Shown here: positions 1 through 8,925 of the stretch, piece after piece
How the letters are laid out: each line of letters opens with the position of its first letter
Numbering within the stretch: position 1 is the first letter of the stretch
IMG/VR virus record: IMGVR_UViG_3300027710_002191
Span: 1 to 36,778 of that record
DNA: 36,778 nucleotides
Reading direction: 5' to 3' (one strand)
Origin: a virus
The notes under the pieces: generated by a model
The model's database searches: none
What the model was told of the DNA's origin: nothing
Seen by the model: only the letters and a program-made list of their open reading frames with translations
Position numbers and translations under genes: made by a program

Positions 1-999
1 ATATGTAACTGTCCCGACTGTAGCAGTTGGTGCAGTGGTGAAATTCACTTGATCAAACGTAAATTTATTAGGGTTTTGCGGTCGGTTTGATTCAATTGTT
101 CTTCGTTCTTCCAATGAAGCATTTAAATAATTTAAACCTGTTGAGACCCAAATTGTGCCGTTCCAGCGATAAATATCCCCATTGTCCAACATTGCGTTTT
201 GATTCACTGGCTTATCAGTGATTAGGTCGAGTGCTGCTTTATTTGCTGCGCCAATCATATTGCCTGCATTCGCTACCGCAGCATCTACAGTAGGCTGTAT
301 CCCTGCTATGGCTGTTGATACATCTGTTTGCGCCTGAGAAACGGTATTATCAATTACTGTTTGATTTGTTGAGACAAAAGTATCAAACGCATTTTGTGAC
401 TGTTCTATAAAATCATTTACATCTGGGTATCTAACATTGACAAATTCAACTAGAAATTCATTAAATTCTTGTTGGTTGTACTCAGTACCTAAAACATTAG
501 TTTGAACGATATCCGCCAATACAGTTGTTATTGCTTCTGGATTATTGATTGAGAGGACGGATTCAACATAATCTTTAATGAACTGCTCGAGCTCAATATC
601 TTTAATTTGTCGATTTTCAGTTTCTTGTGTCAGGCGTGTAGACCATTCTTGAAGAATTGCGGTCAATTTATCTAAAGCTCTTTCAATAGCATCAGGATAA
701 AAATTATCGTAGTTTGTGATATCTAATAACTGATCGGTCGGCGTATCTCCCACAACATAAAAAAACGATAAAATCGAAGGCGGTGTTAAAAAATCAACAT
801 GCCCACCTAAATTGTCTTCGTTGATAGTTACGGTATAAAGTGCGGTATCTACTGTCTCAAACCCAGTGCTATTTTTTAAACGAATAGAAATACCATTTAC
901 ATCTTCTTGGTCGAAAACACGGAAAGTGAAGTCAAAACGTGTGTTCACGTTATTACCAACATACAGTTGGCTTAATCGATTTGAGACTGAAACAGTCAT
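1..999 (-). CDS. Tail fibre protein, N-terminal part (truncated by window edge)
   Basis: This frame stays open for 333 codons from an ATG at 999 and runs off the window with no stop. The N-terminus (starting MTVSVSNRLSQLYVGNNVNT and followed by a FDFTFRVFDQEDV segment) looks like the virion-binding domain of T7 gp17-type fibres, which attaches the fibre to the tail. A long, repeat-like helical region rich in N, Q, T and A follows, as in coiled-coil shafts. Near the window edge there is a MLDNGDIYRWNGTIWV segment and then FDQVNFTTAPTATVGTVTY, both typical of podovirus fibres. The receptor-binding tip is missing because of the edge. The upstream hairpin at 1009-1037 separates it from the preceding small gene. 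The ribosome site GGTGGG is weak. Family assignment is good; host range cannot be inferred. Confidence 0.85.
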   Translation of the reverse strand, partial: MTVSVSNRLSQLYVGNNVNTRFDFTFRVFDQEDVNGISIRLKNSTGFETVDTALYTVTINEDNLGGHVDFLTPPSILSFFYVVGDTPTDQLLDITNYDNFYPDAIERALDKLTAILQEWSTRLTQETENRQIKDIELEQFIKDYVESVLSINNPEAITTVLADIVQTNVLGTEYNQQEFNEFLVEFVNVRYPDVNDFIEQSQNAFDTFVSTNQTVIDNTVSQAQTDVSTAIAGIQPTVDAAVANAGNMIGAANKAALDLITDKPVNQNAMLDNGDIYRWNGTIWVSTGLNYLNASLEERRTIESNRPQNPNKFTFDQVNFTTAPTATVGTVTY

Positions 1000-1008
1000 G
1001 CGCCCACC

Positions 1009-1037
1009 AAAAATAAAAAAGCCCTATTAATAGAGCC
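1009..1037 (-). terminator. Rho-independent terminator between the YHYH gene and the tail fibre
   Basis: On the minus strand GCTCTAT and ATAGGGC (1021-1036) form a short stem with one G-U pair and a UUAA loop. It is followed by TTTTTTATTTTT (1009-1020). It lies downstream of the 41-residue gene and directly upstream of the tail fibre, so it would end the moron transcript and attenuate read-through into the fibre. Confidence 0.6.
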
Positions 1038-1079
1038 ATTTTAAGTAAGGTGACTTTTAAATAGTTGATCACAACTCTA

Positions 1080-1092
1080 GTGGTGTCAACAG
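1080..1092. repeat. Copy 3 (one mismatch, inverted) of the 13-bp motif
   Basis: GTGGTGTCAACAG differs by one base from the reverse complement of the copies at 8169 and 19742. Here the embedded TTGACA faces the tail fibre (minus strand), with AACTAT 17 bp downstream, so at this place it could act as a -35. Confidence 0.4.
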
Positions 1093-1102
1093 GCTATTTA
1101 TT

Positions 1103-1228
1103 TTAATGGCAGTGTCGATCGCCAGTTTTATGATTTGTATGGCAACCGCTACTATCCGTACCGCCACTATGCGCGAAAGCTACTGAAGTAAAGGTAGTCA
1201 GTAAAACGATTGCGATAAGCTTTTTCAT
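1103..1228 (-). CDS. Small exported YHYH-type protein (41 aa)
   Basis: A 41-codon gene starts with ATG at 1228 and ends with TAA at 1103-1105. The product is a clear signal peptide (MKKLIAIVLLTTFTSVAFA, cut after AFA) followed by a short mature part, HSGGTDSSGCHTNHKTGDRHCH. That matches the GG(x)D..GCH..(R/H)KTG..HCH pattern of YHYH-type small periplasmic proteins. The mature peptide has two Cys and five His, so metal or disulfide chemistry is plausible, but no function is known to me. A Shine-Dalgarno-like AGGGG sits about nine bases upstream. It has its own candidate promoter (1257-1284) and terminator (1009-1037), the layout of a phage moron expressed from the lysogen. Confidence 0.8.
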   Translation of the reverse strand: MKKLIAIVLLTTFTSVAFAHSGGTDSSGCHTNHKTGDRHCH

Positions 1229-1256
1229 GTAACACCCCTAAATAGGATAAAATACT

Positions 1257-1284
1257 TTTGTATCAGATATATCCGATTTATCAA
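1257..1284 (-). promoter_or_regulatory. Candidate moron promoter upstream of the YHYH gene
   Basis: On the minus strand TTGATA (1284-1279) and TACAAA (1262-1257) are separated by 16 bp, within an AT-rich gap just after the stop of the giant virion gene. The -35 is four or five of six to consensus. It would drive only the 41-residue gene before the terminator at 1009-1037. Confidence 0.35.
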
Positions 1285-1294
1285 GCGTTATAAA

Positions 1295-4200
1295 TTATTC
1301 TTTAGGTGCATGCTTACCAGTAATCGTTCCACGTACAGCATCCACGACACCCTCGGGCTCGTCTTTTTTACCGCTAAAAATATCCAACCAATAGCCTGAT
1401 GGTTTGCCTAAAACAGCAAACGGAATACCAGTAGTAAGAGTCATAGTGTTTAGCATGTCTTTGGCGGCTTTACCTTGGTTTACTTCTTTGTCTTCACTTA
1501 ATGCACGGTTTGCATGTTTGATTAGACTTAAACCACTTTCTCCAATACTAAATACAGGTGAAGCTGTGTAACGATCGTTCATCACATTTTCATCTGTATT
1601 GCTAATCGCAGCATTCGCAACATTGCCTGCATAAGGTACAAAAGCAGTGAGCATTTTTACTTGAGACAATGCGAGCTGTTCGCTTAAGTCATCCCATTTA
1701 TTGTCATCGTTATCCGCGTCCTTTAAACCTCCTGCAAAAGCGATAAATAATAATTGAGACACTAAAGCAGGGATTGAAATCATCATCAAAGCAATATATG
1801 CCAAGCGTGGTGACGCTTTCACCCAACTACCGTTACTTGCTTCTAATGCCAATTTTGCTTCAGAATTTGAAGTATTCCAAACCATATTGAACCAGTTATA
1901 GAACATTAAAAACATACGTTTGGCGGGTGTGCCTCGTTCAATATTAGATATTCCCTCTGGTGACATATCCATCATGTATTGTCGTACCACACTATCAGCA
2001 GCATGAATCGCATCATATTGATTCATTCCACTTTCAGTGAAGTTATTAAAAGCAGCTTGCCACGTTACAATCTCCATAGGTTTTTGAATTGTAGATTGCA
2101 AGACATAAGCATGTTTCATTGTAAAAGCTTTAACTGTTTGATACGCATTCTTCTGAAATACAATTTCGTCAATTGCATATCGATATTCATCCGCTGCCCG
2201 ATCCCATCGAGTTTTCATGAAATCGGACATATCCATAATATTTGCTGCCATGTCTTTACGAGACGCGATTGATTTAAAATACTCGCCTTGAGCTTTAATC
2301 AATAATCTTGGCGGTACTGCAACAGCAACTTGCGCAAATCCTGTTAATTGCTCGACAGCATTTTTAAGATTTGCCGCCATAATAGCGATACCAGTGTTCC
2401 TACGTAATGCGCGGAAAATATTATCTAAAAGTTCTGAACCTGAACTGTCATCAACGGTTTGGTTTGCAACCGCTTTAAGCCAAGGGTTAAATATTTGTTT
2501 GACCCCGAATGGCAATACCCTTTCGATTTCATTGCGGAAATCTTTATTTAAGAATAATCGACCAACTTGGCGCACTTGTAATTCGAGATGGATATATCTC
2601 AATTCTTTATCTAAATGGTAAGGCAAACGCGATAGGTCCAATTCCAACATATCGCTGTAGCGTGTTGCACGCGACTTGGTAAAATTAGCGCCAGTTGTAG
2701 CGATATCTAAGGCCTGTAAATTATTTTCTGCTAGGTTTTTATCTTGAATACGATCTTGTTCATTTGAACGCAAACGATCGTAAGCAGCCGGAACATAGCC
2801 ACCTTTATATTCGCCGTACGCGGTCATCAATGGTGAAGTAGGCAATTCATCGAAATACCGACCATTAATTTTTTTATGCGTGGTTTGTGCTTGTTTTTTA
2901 TACCGATCAAATAAATCCCAAAACTTTTGAACGGTGTCCATATCATTTTTAGTAATAGTGCCTTCAGATATCATGCGATTAAAAAACTGATCCCAAGCAC
3001 TAAAATCAACGGATCCATCTTCTAAGCGATTACCCCATCCATAGCCAAGAACAAGGCGCTCTTTGTTGCTCACATTACCAGTATGCATAATGGCGTGGAT
3101 AAGTGCCTGCTTACCCCCAAAGGTGTAATTATTTAATTCAGGTGCAGCAATCTTAGAATTCTCTAGTTTTCCAAAGCCTTCAAATGTTTTGACCACATCA
3201 TCAAGCATCTTTGCTTTTTCAATCCGATAAGTTGCTAAAGCGTCTTGTATTGGATTGACAATATATTCACGAAACTTACCTGTTGCGCCGTTATCTAACC
3301 AAGTGACAACTTGATCAACTCGTTTGGCAGAAGCGCCCAATGACAGAAAAAATGATTTAAATTCAGCACTTTTATTCTTGCCAAGCAAATCTTGTTGAAT
3401 TTTTTCAATGCTCTTTTTGTCGCCTGATTGTTGAATTAATTCCTGACGTACTTGTTCACGCTGTAAGCCCTCATTGGTTGTATGCCAAATCATATTTTCT
3501 TTAGAACGATGCCAAAGCGTTTCTACCGCAGCCATGACCGCATTAAAGTCTTCTAAGGACAAATTTCTGTAATCTTGGTTTTCAGGTAATACGCCAATAT
3601 TTTGAATTTCGGCATAAGTTGTTGGGTCATATGCTCTAATCAATTCCAGTTGTTGTTCGTAATTCGATGAATCTTGACCTAAACCATATTTACCCAAAAT
3701 ACCGCGTGCAGCAGTGACAAAATCGAAGTCACGATTCTTTGATAATTTCTCATTATTACCAAATATTTTTTTGATAAGGTTCAGACTTTGTTGCACCTGG
3801 TCTTTTGCATCATAGCTATATTTTGTTGCGTAGAATTGAACAAGTTGATTGCGCTTGTGTCGAGCTGCTTCAACTGTTTCACCTTTTTTAAATGAGTCGT
3901 TTGCCATCCGCCCTAATCGTGCATCATCTTGTGCACGCATGTGTGGACGAATATCACGGATTCTTTGTCGCTGAACCATATCACGAGCAACGGTTTTAGC
4001 TGCCTCATTCAATGCGGATTTACGACCTAGTAAACCATTTAATGCGGCCATTTCAGCGGCTAACATTCGAGCGCGAATATCATTGTGCAATGCCGACTCT
4101 ACTGCTTCTGTAATACTTTGTGGATCATAGAATTCTGAATATTGAACTGCCATGCGCTCATCGGTCAGTTGTTCAATACGTTGTTTAGGTGTAGGTACAT

Positions 4201-7200
4201 TAATGAGTTCTCGAATGAGTGCATCGCCGCTTTCAAAGCCAAACATTTCGGCTATTAGATCGGGATTTTCAGCGCCACGTTGCGCAATACCATATGCACC
4301 TTTTGAAACTTGCTTAAACACATCACTATCTTTGCCGTATTTCGCTTCTATCCAGTCTAATGACAATTTGCCCTTGGTAACCAAACCTTCTGCATAGCGC
4401 TGTAAAATATCCATTTCTTGCGCATACTCTAGTAATGCAGGATCAACTTGATTAGAAAATTGTTTATTTCCAATTAACTCATCTGAGAAACGATCTTCCA
4501 ATTCTCTTGTATCAAATTTGCCGTTTTCATCTTTGGATAAATAACCAAATTCAGCAAGACGTTCTGACATTTCCTCAATTGAAAGACCTTTAACTTTTGA
4601 TTTTGAAGATCGTACAACTGGCTTATTACCGATGCCTGATTTAACGGCCGCAGCTTGATCTACCCCCCAAGTAGATTCAATCTCAATAGAATCTAGCCCG
4701 CCAAGTTTGGCAATCGCTTCGAACAAGGTGTCACGTTCAGGTTGAACATTGTTAAAATCACGCTTCTCGACTTTATCCAAGGGTTGACGTAAAAACATCA
4801 TTGCTTGATAGATCGGCTCTTGCGCTACATCCTTTGCAATTTCTTGTTTTACCGATTCACGCTTTTTATTTGCTTCACGTTGAAGTGTGCGCATGTATTT
4901 TGTTTTTTGTTTTTGATACCAAGACAAGTTTTGAAGTGTTTTCTGTTCAAGTGTGTTAATTGCCAGTTCAGTCGCAATTTCATGATCTTGACGCATTTCA
5001 TCATAATCTTTGGGAGAAATACCGAGGCGCATTGCTTCGTCTTGGTTAATCAGCATCTCAAGATTAGCTGCTGCTTGCGCTTCTTGAATTGCGCTTTCTG
5101 TTGCAAGCATACGATCCATAACGCCTGTTATATCGCTACTTAATTCGGCACGATCATTGATACCCAAGAATTTCTCAACATTGCGATACACAGCAATTAA
5201 GAATTGTCTGAAACGAGTGAATACCTGTTTTAAATCAACACTTGGCGCTTTGCCTGTGAAAACGTATTGTTCAAATGTTTCTGCGAATTTCTCATGTACT
5301 TCTGTTTTTTCTGCATCGGTGAAAAAATCCCATTCCCCAATATCGGTGAAATCAGCCTTGGCCCATTTAAGCACCTTTTCCATATCTTCACGGATTTGGA
5401 CGGGTGCATCTGGACGCATAGCGATGTTCATATTCATTTCTAAGAAATGATGCCCAAGTTCATGCACAAATGTTGAAAAGTCAGCGTTTTTGCTGAGAAC
5501 AATAATCGAACCATCTTGACCAACATTGAATGTAATTGAACCTCTTACCCCACCATTGGCTTGATTAAAGCGCTTACCCATAGGCGCTCGATACATAGTT
5601 TCTGATATTTCGTAATCTTTATTACGTCCTTTATTTTCAACAAAACCCTGTCCTTTATAGAAGTTTGTTAATCGACTTTTATTACTGCCAAAATCAGAAC
5701 TCGGCGTTAAAGCAATTGTTCTATTAGTAGCATCAGCATATTGAACAATATCCTGCATGGCTTTGGTTCCTAAGCCTTGGTTACGTTGCGCATCAGGAAC
5801 AATGATCTTATGCAGAGACATAACTGAACCGTTACCAGTTAAGCTAAGTTCAATGCTATGTTTTGTTCTCATTGATTTAACAAAAGATTCGAGACTTTCT
5901 GATTGCTCAGGAATATCAGCCTGTTTAAAAGTAACCCCTGTATCCGTATTTGGTGTGTCTACAATTCGGATAGGATGCAGATCAAAGGCTTCTTTTGCTG
6001 TTAACCCAAGTTTTTCGCCTAAGGTTGAATAAAAGGCAGATGCTAGTTCGCCTGCTGCACGATTGTATTTAGCATTGAAAGCACCCACCTGGCTGAGTTG
6101 TTTTTGGATTTCCGTTGCAACAGTTTCTTTCGCATCTTCAGCAATTTCAAATTTTGATTGTTCGCCTAAATAAGTTTCAGACTCCTGGCGCATTTGTTCA
6201 GTTGTTTTTGACAAATTTTCTTGAGCTTCTTTCAAGGTAGGCATATCAGGACTAGAACGAACGTTTTCTACAAATGCAGTTGAATCTTCTAGGGATGACA
6301 TAGCCGTGACAAACTCATCTACAGGAATTTGAACCGTTCCGCCAAACTCTTGGGCATTTCCCAATTGATCCTGCAAACTAGGTGCACGTGAAAATAAATC
6401 TTCTGGTGAAATATCTTGATCACGAAGCAATTGGTTAAATGTTTGGCCATCAATAAAAACTTCATTGATTGCGCCGTGCTCAGCGATTGCTTGTTTTAAA
6501 AATTCTTGGCTAGCTGTTTCATCACGTTGTGTGGTTTTACTCTCTTGATTGCGCTTTACCAAAGTATTTAAAATCGCTGCAAACACACTAGACTTGACTG
6601 ATTCTTGCTGTTGCTCTTGACGTAATTGATCTAGTGCAAACTCTGCGGTGTGTGCGTTTTTAACTTTGCCTGCTGAAACAATAGCAACTTCAGGAGCTGC
6701 CATAATCATTCCTAACATGCCCTCAAGTGCCATCTCTACAGGATCTGCCTTTTCACCGACTGCATCCGCTGCACCCTGTACTGAATAAATACCCGCAGCG
6801 GATTGAATGACCGCTTGCCCCCCAACAGTACGAATTGGGCCGCCAAAGCTTACAGGTAGTAGCAGACCGCCCAATGCTGAATATTTTGCAGAACCCCAAG
6901 TTTTTGCAGAAGCGTAATCAATTTGCTCTTGCCGAGTTAAAAACTTCTCTCGTGCTTCAGCCATGTTTTGACCATATGAAATCGCAACATCTGCGGTTCC
7001 TGAACCCAATCCGCCTTGAATTGCTCCTCCTGCTAAAGATGCCCCCCTTGTAAGTGCTTGTGCTTTTTCCATTGACATAAACCAAGGCGCATATTTTGCT
7101 GTGTTACGTGTCAATGTTTGGCTTAAATAACTTCCTGCACCTGCACCTACACCGAAGCCGATCAAACTAGGCGGCAGTTGTTCTAATGCTAATTCCGCAA

Positions 7201-8101
7201 TGGTTGCACCATCTGCCTTGTTTAAAAATTCCTGTGTTGCACCTAACCAACCCGCTTCATTAGTGTTCGCAGCAGCGCCCATATCCTCAAGTAAGACAGA
7301 TAGTTCTTGAGACTTTGGCAACTTGTTTTTATATTCAGTAAAACGTTGCAGCATACTTACGTCTCCAGTAGCCGCATATTTTGCTGCACCGATCGTTTGC
7401 CATAAAGACGCATAACCACGCTTTGTAGAATCCCAATAGGTATTACCTTGTCTTTCTTCTTGTGGCAGTAGGACCCCTTGGCTATTCCAGAATTTCTGAT
7501 TTTCCATGTATCGATTAAATCGAGCCGCTGCAAATGCGCCTTTTTCTTTTAATATTTGATCATGCACTTCTTTGATTTGTTGTTCAGGCGCTTTAGGGAA
7601 AAACGGTGCATTTAATTGATCTGTTAAAGATGAACTGACTGTAGGTTTTAATTGATCAGGCTTTTGATAAACACCCATGTCTTTTAAACGCTTCTGTTGT
7701 TCAGGTGATGCCCCTTTTACAATTGCAACTTGAAGATCGTTATAAGTCACTTCTTGTTTAGGTTCCGTAAGACTTGAACCGAACAATGAAACGCTATCGC
7801 TCATTTCTTTAAGTTTGCCAAAGTCATCGAGCGATACCGCCGCTTGATTTGGATCAAGTGCATATTTACCCAACACGGGATCACTTGCGATAACTTGTTG
7901 TAATTGCTTTTGGGTGTTAATTTCATCCGCAACCGAAGCGATCTGCTCAGGTGTTTCTGTCATCTTGTTATAGTCTAACCCCAATGAAGCAGCAGCTTTA
8001 CGCGCACGTGCTTCACTATCTGCAATCTCAGTTGCATTTTTTCCTTGATTTAATTCAAATAATTGACCAATTGTAAGATTAGTTTGATTTTGATCAGACA
8101 T
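1295..8101 (-). CDS. Giant polyvalent virion protein with GNAT and HExxH metallopeptidase modules (2,268 aa)
   Basis: Position between the ejection-protein genes and the tail fibre, and size, indicate a virion protein ejected with DNA, comparable in place to T7 gp16. Visible modules: Gly/Ala-rich hydrophobic stretches near residues 310-345 and 430-500; a GNAT acetyltransferase fold near 745-850 with the acetyl-CoA loop RNQGLG at about 770; a zincin motif HELGHHFLEMN near 880, followed about 55 residues later by a glutamate-rich helix (EKFAETFEQY) that could supply the third zinc ligand; a long helical middle; and a C-terminal part ending in a membrane-like helix near 2,105-2,135. The C-terminal third resembles the LPD38-like part of large polyvalent phage proteins; this is by recollection only. 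No good ribosome site precedes the ATG, which follows a strong hairpin (8104-8144). The ejection role is inference; the GNAT and HExxH motifs are seen. Confidence 0.85.
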   Translation of the reverse strand: MSDQNQTNLTIGQLFELNQGKNATEIADSEARARKAAASLGLDYNKMTETPEQIASVADEINTQKQLQQVIASDPVLGKYALDPNQAAVSLDDFGKLKEMSDSVSLFGSSLTEPKQEVTYNDLQVAIVKGASPEQQKRLKDMGVYQKPDQLKPTVSSSLTDQLNAPFFPKAPEQQIKEVHDQILKEKGAFAAARFNRYMENQKFWNSQGVLLPQEERQGNTYWDSTKRGYASLWQTIGAAKYAATGDVSMLQRFTEYKNKLPKSQELSVLLEDMGAAANTNEAGWLGATQEFLNKADGATIAELALEQLPPSLIGFGVGAGAGSYLSQTLTRNTAKYAPWFMSMEKAQALTRGASLAGGAIQGGLGSGTADVAISYGQNMAEAREKFLTRQEQIDYASAKTWGSAKYSALGGLLLPVSFGGPIRTVGGQAVIQSAAGIYSVQGAADAVGEKADPVEMALEGMLGMIMAAPEVAIVSAGKVKNAHTAEFALDQLRQEQQQESVKSSVFAAILNTLVKRNQESKTTQRDETASQEFLKQAIAEHGAINEVFIDGQTFNQLLRDQDISPEDLFSRAPSLQDQLGNAQEFGGTVQIPVDEFVTAMSSLEDSTAFVENVRSSPDMPTLKEAQENLSKTTEQMRQESETYLGEQSKFEIAEDAKETVATEIQKQLSQVGAFNAKYNRAAGELASAFYSTLGEKLGLTAKEAFDLHPIRIVDTPNTDTGVTFKQADIPEQSESLESFVKSMRTKHSIELSLTGNGSVMSLHKIIVPDAQRNQGLGTKAMQDIVQYADATNRTIALTPSSDFGSNKSRLTNFYKGQGFVENKGRNKDYEISETMYRAPMGKRFNQANGGVRGSITFNVGQDGSIIVLSKNADFSTFVHELGHHFLEMNMNIAMRPDAPVQIREDMEKVLKWAKADFTDIGEWDFFTDAEKTEVHEKFAETFEQYVFTGKAPSVDLKQVFTRFRQFLIAVYRNVEKFLGINDRAELSSDITGVMDRMLATESAIQEAQAAANLEMLINQDEAMRLGISPKDYDEMRQDHEIATELAINTLEQKTLQNLSWYQKQKTKYMRTLQREANKKRESVKQEIAKDVAQEPIYQAMMFLRQPLDKVEKRDFNNVQPERDTLFEAIAKLGGLDSIEIESTWGVDQAAAVKSGIGNKPVVRSSKSKVKGLSIEEMSERLAEFGYLSKDENGKFDTRELEDRFSDELIGNKQFSNQVDPALLEYAQEMDILQRYAEGLVTKGKLSLDWIEAKYGKDSDVFKQVSKGAYGIAQRGAENPDLIAEMFGFESGDALIRELINVPTPKQRIEQLTDERMAVQYSEFYDPQSITEAVESALHNDIRARMLAAEMAALNGLLGRKSALNEAAKTVARDMVQRQRIRDIRPHMRAQDDARLGRMANDSFKKGETVEAARHKRNQLVQFYATKYSYDAKDQVQQSLNLIKKIFGNNEKLSKNRDFDFVTAARGILGKYGLGQDSSNYEQQLELIRAYDPTTYAEIQNIGVLPENQDYRNLSLEDFNAVMAAVETLWHRSKENMIWHTTNEGLQREQVRQELIQQSGDKKSIEKIQQDLLGKNKSAEFKSFFLSLGASAKRVDQVVTWLDNGATGKFREYIVNPIQDALATYRIEKAKMLDDVVKTFEGFGKLENSKIAAPELNNYTFGGKQALIHAIMHTGNVSNKERLVLGYGWGNRLEDGSVDFSAWDQFFNRMISEGTITKNDMDTVQKFWDLFDRYKKQAQTTHKKINGRYFDELPTSPLMTAYGEYKGGYVPAAYDRLRSNEQDRIQDKNLAENNLQALDIATTGANFTKSRATRYSDMLELDLSRLPYHLDKELRYIHLELQVRQVGRLFLNKDFRNEIERVLPFGVKQIFNPWLKAVANQTVDDSSGSELLDNIFRALRRNTGIAIMAANLKNAVEQLTGFAQVAVAVPPRLLIKAQGEYFKSIASRKDMAANIMDMSDFMKTRWDRAADEYRYAIDEIVFQKNAYQTVKAFTMKHAYVLQSTIQKPMEIVTWQAAFNNFTESGMNQYDAIHAADSVVRQYMMDMSPEGISNIERGTPAKRMFLMFYNWFNMVWNTSNSEAKLALEASNGSWVKASPRLAYIALMMISIPALVSQLLFIAFAGGLKDADNDDNKWDDLSEQLALSQVKMLTAFVPYAGNVANAAISNTDENVMNDRYTASPVFSIGESGLSLIKHANRALSEDKEVNQGKAAKDMLNTMTLTTGIPFAVLGKPSGYWLDIFSGKKDEPEGVVDAVRGTITGKHAPKE

Positions 8102-8103
8102 AA

Positions 8104-8144
8104 TAAAAGCACTTAAGACTACGGACTTCTGTAATCTTAAATGC
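8104..8144 (-). terminator. Terminator-like hairpin immediately upstream of the giant virion gene
   Basis: On the minus strand 14 bases (8144-8131) pair with 14 bases (8122-8109) around an 8-base loop, with only two G-U pairs and no mismatch, followed by TTTTATT. The U tract ends at the ATG of the giant gene. It would end transcripts of the secreted moron (8185-8874). Because no AGGAG-like site follows it, it may also control expression of the giant protein. Confidence 0.6.
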
Positions 8145-8168
8145 TGTTAAAGGCGATATAGGGTTTTG

Positions 8169-8181
8169 CTGTTGACACTAC
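8169..8181. repeat. Copy 1 of the 13-bp motif CTGTTGACACTAC
   Basis: This intergenic 13-mer recurs exactly at 19742-19754 and with one mismatch, in the opposite orientation, at 1080-1092. It contains TTGACA, but for the two exact copies the -35 would face away from the genes. Role unknown. Confidence 0.5.
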
Positions 8182-8184
8182 AAT

Positions 8185-8874
8185 TTACGCACCACTCATT
8201 AAGCCTTTACACATTTCTTTTTGATTTTCAGTGTAATCAATTTTAAAGGTATTGCTTGTACCTCCAGAACCACTACTTGACCCCCATATCCCATAAACCG
8301 ACCTTTTGCCTGGTGCGGATAGTAAATATGCCTCTTCAAAATTTAAAGCTCCGAATTTTTTTTCACAGACTTTTTTGTAGTTTATTTTAGCTTTTGAAAG
8401 AGATTTGAAAGGAGAAAATTCACAGTTATCAAAATTTTCCCCAAAACAAATATTTTCATTTTTCTTTGAAATTGTAGCGGGATAAAGTGAAATAGTATTT
8501 ACTCCAAATTTACCCACATCCCCCTCCATCATTATTGACCATGGAAGTTCATATTTTTTTCTATCAACAATAGTACTTTTAGTTCCTAGCACATTTACTC
8601 TTGCAATACCTTTCCTACTAGAATAAAAACCGCCATCCTCCATTTTTCTTTCTTCATAAAAACTATCTATCCAAATAATCGATGGGTCATCAGACTTAAA
8701 ATCCCAATAAATCTGTTTTTCAGATAGACTTGGCATTAGTTTAAACACCAAGCTGCCTAATTCTTGCTGCTTCAATTTACCGAGTTCAGGGGGATAAACT
8801 TGTAAATTATTATCTGAAGCAGAACATATAATTGGAATCATAAAAATTAAAGGAAGTAATCCAAAGTATTTCAT
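8185..8874 (-). CDS. Secreted protein of unknown function, probable moron
   Basis: I place the start at the ATG at 8874 (229 aa). It has GAGAA about six bases upstream; a TTG four codons earlier has no ribosome site. The N-terminus MKYFGLLPLIFMIPIICSAS is a signal peptide with likely cleavage after CSA; it is not a proper lipobox. The mature part is mixed polar, with four Cys (two in ICFGENFDNC) that could form disulfides, and a Gly/Ser-rich loop (GSSSGSGGTSNTF) near the end. I recognise no domain. The coding sequence is visibly more AT-rich, with more A/T-ending codons, than the virion genes on either side. Together with the downstream terminator this suggests a late-acquired, separately expressed cargo gene that interrupts the ejection-protein genes. 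Confidence 0.7.
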   Translation of the reverse strand: MKYFGLLPLIFMIPIICSASDNNLQVYPPELGKLKQQELGSLVFKLMPSLSEKQIYWDFKSDDPSIIWIDSFYEERKMEDGGFYSSRKGIARVNVLGTKSTIVDRKKYELPWSIMMEGDVGKFGVNTISLYPATISKKNENICFGENFDNCEFSPFKSLSKAKINYKKVCEKKFGALNFEEAYLLSAPGKRSVYGIWGSSSGSGGTSNTFKIDYTENQKEMCKGLMSGA

Positions 8875-8925
8875 TAATATTCTCAAAAAATTATTTTGAT
8901 TATTTATACCTCAATACCTTTGTAA

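Noticed and set aside
1-999. Possible diversity-generating retroelement, because BPP-1-like phages carry one beside their receptor gene
   Set aside because: No reverse transcriptase or adenine-variable repeat pair is visible in the window; the fibre tip lies beyond the edge, so nothing supports it here.
4805-5143. Long plus-strand open frames inside the giant virion gene
   Set aside because: They lie opposite a continuous minus-strand gene with clear domains, lack ribosome sites and have low-quality Cys/Phe-rich translations typical of shadow frames.
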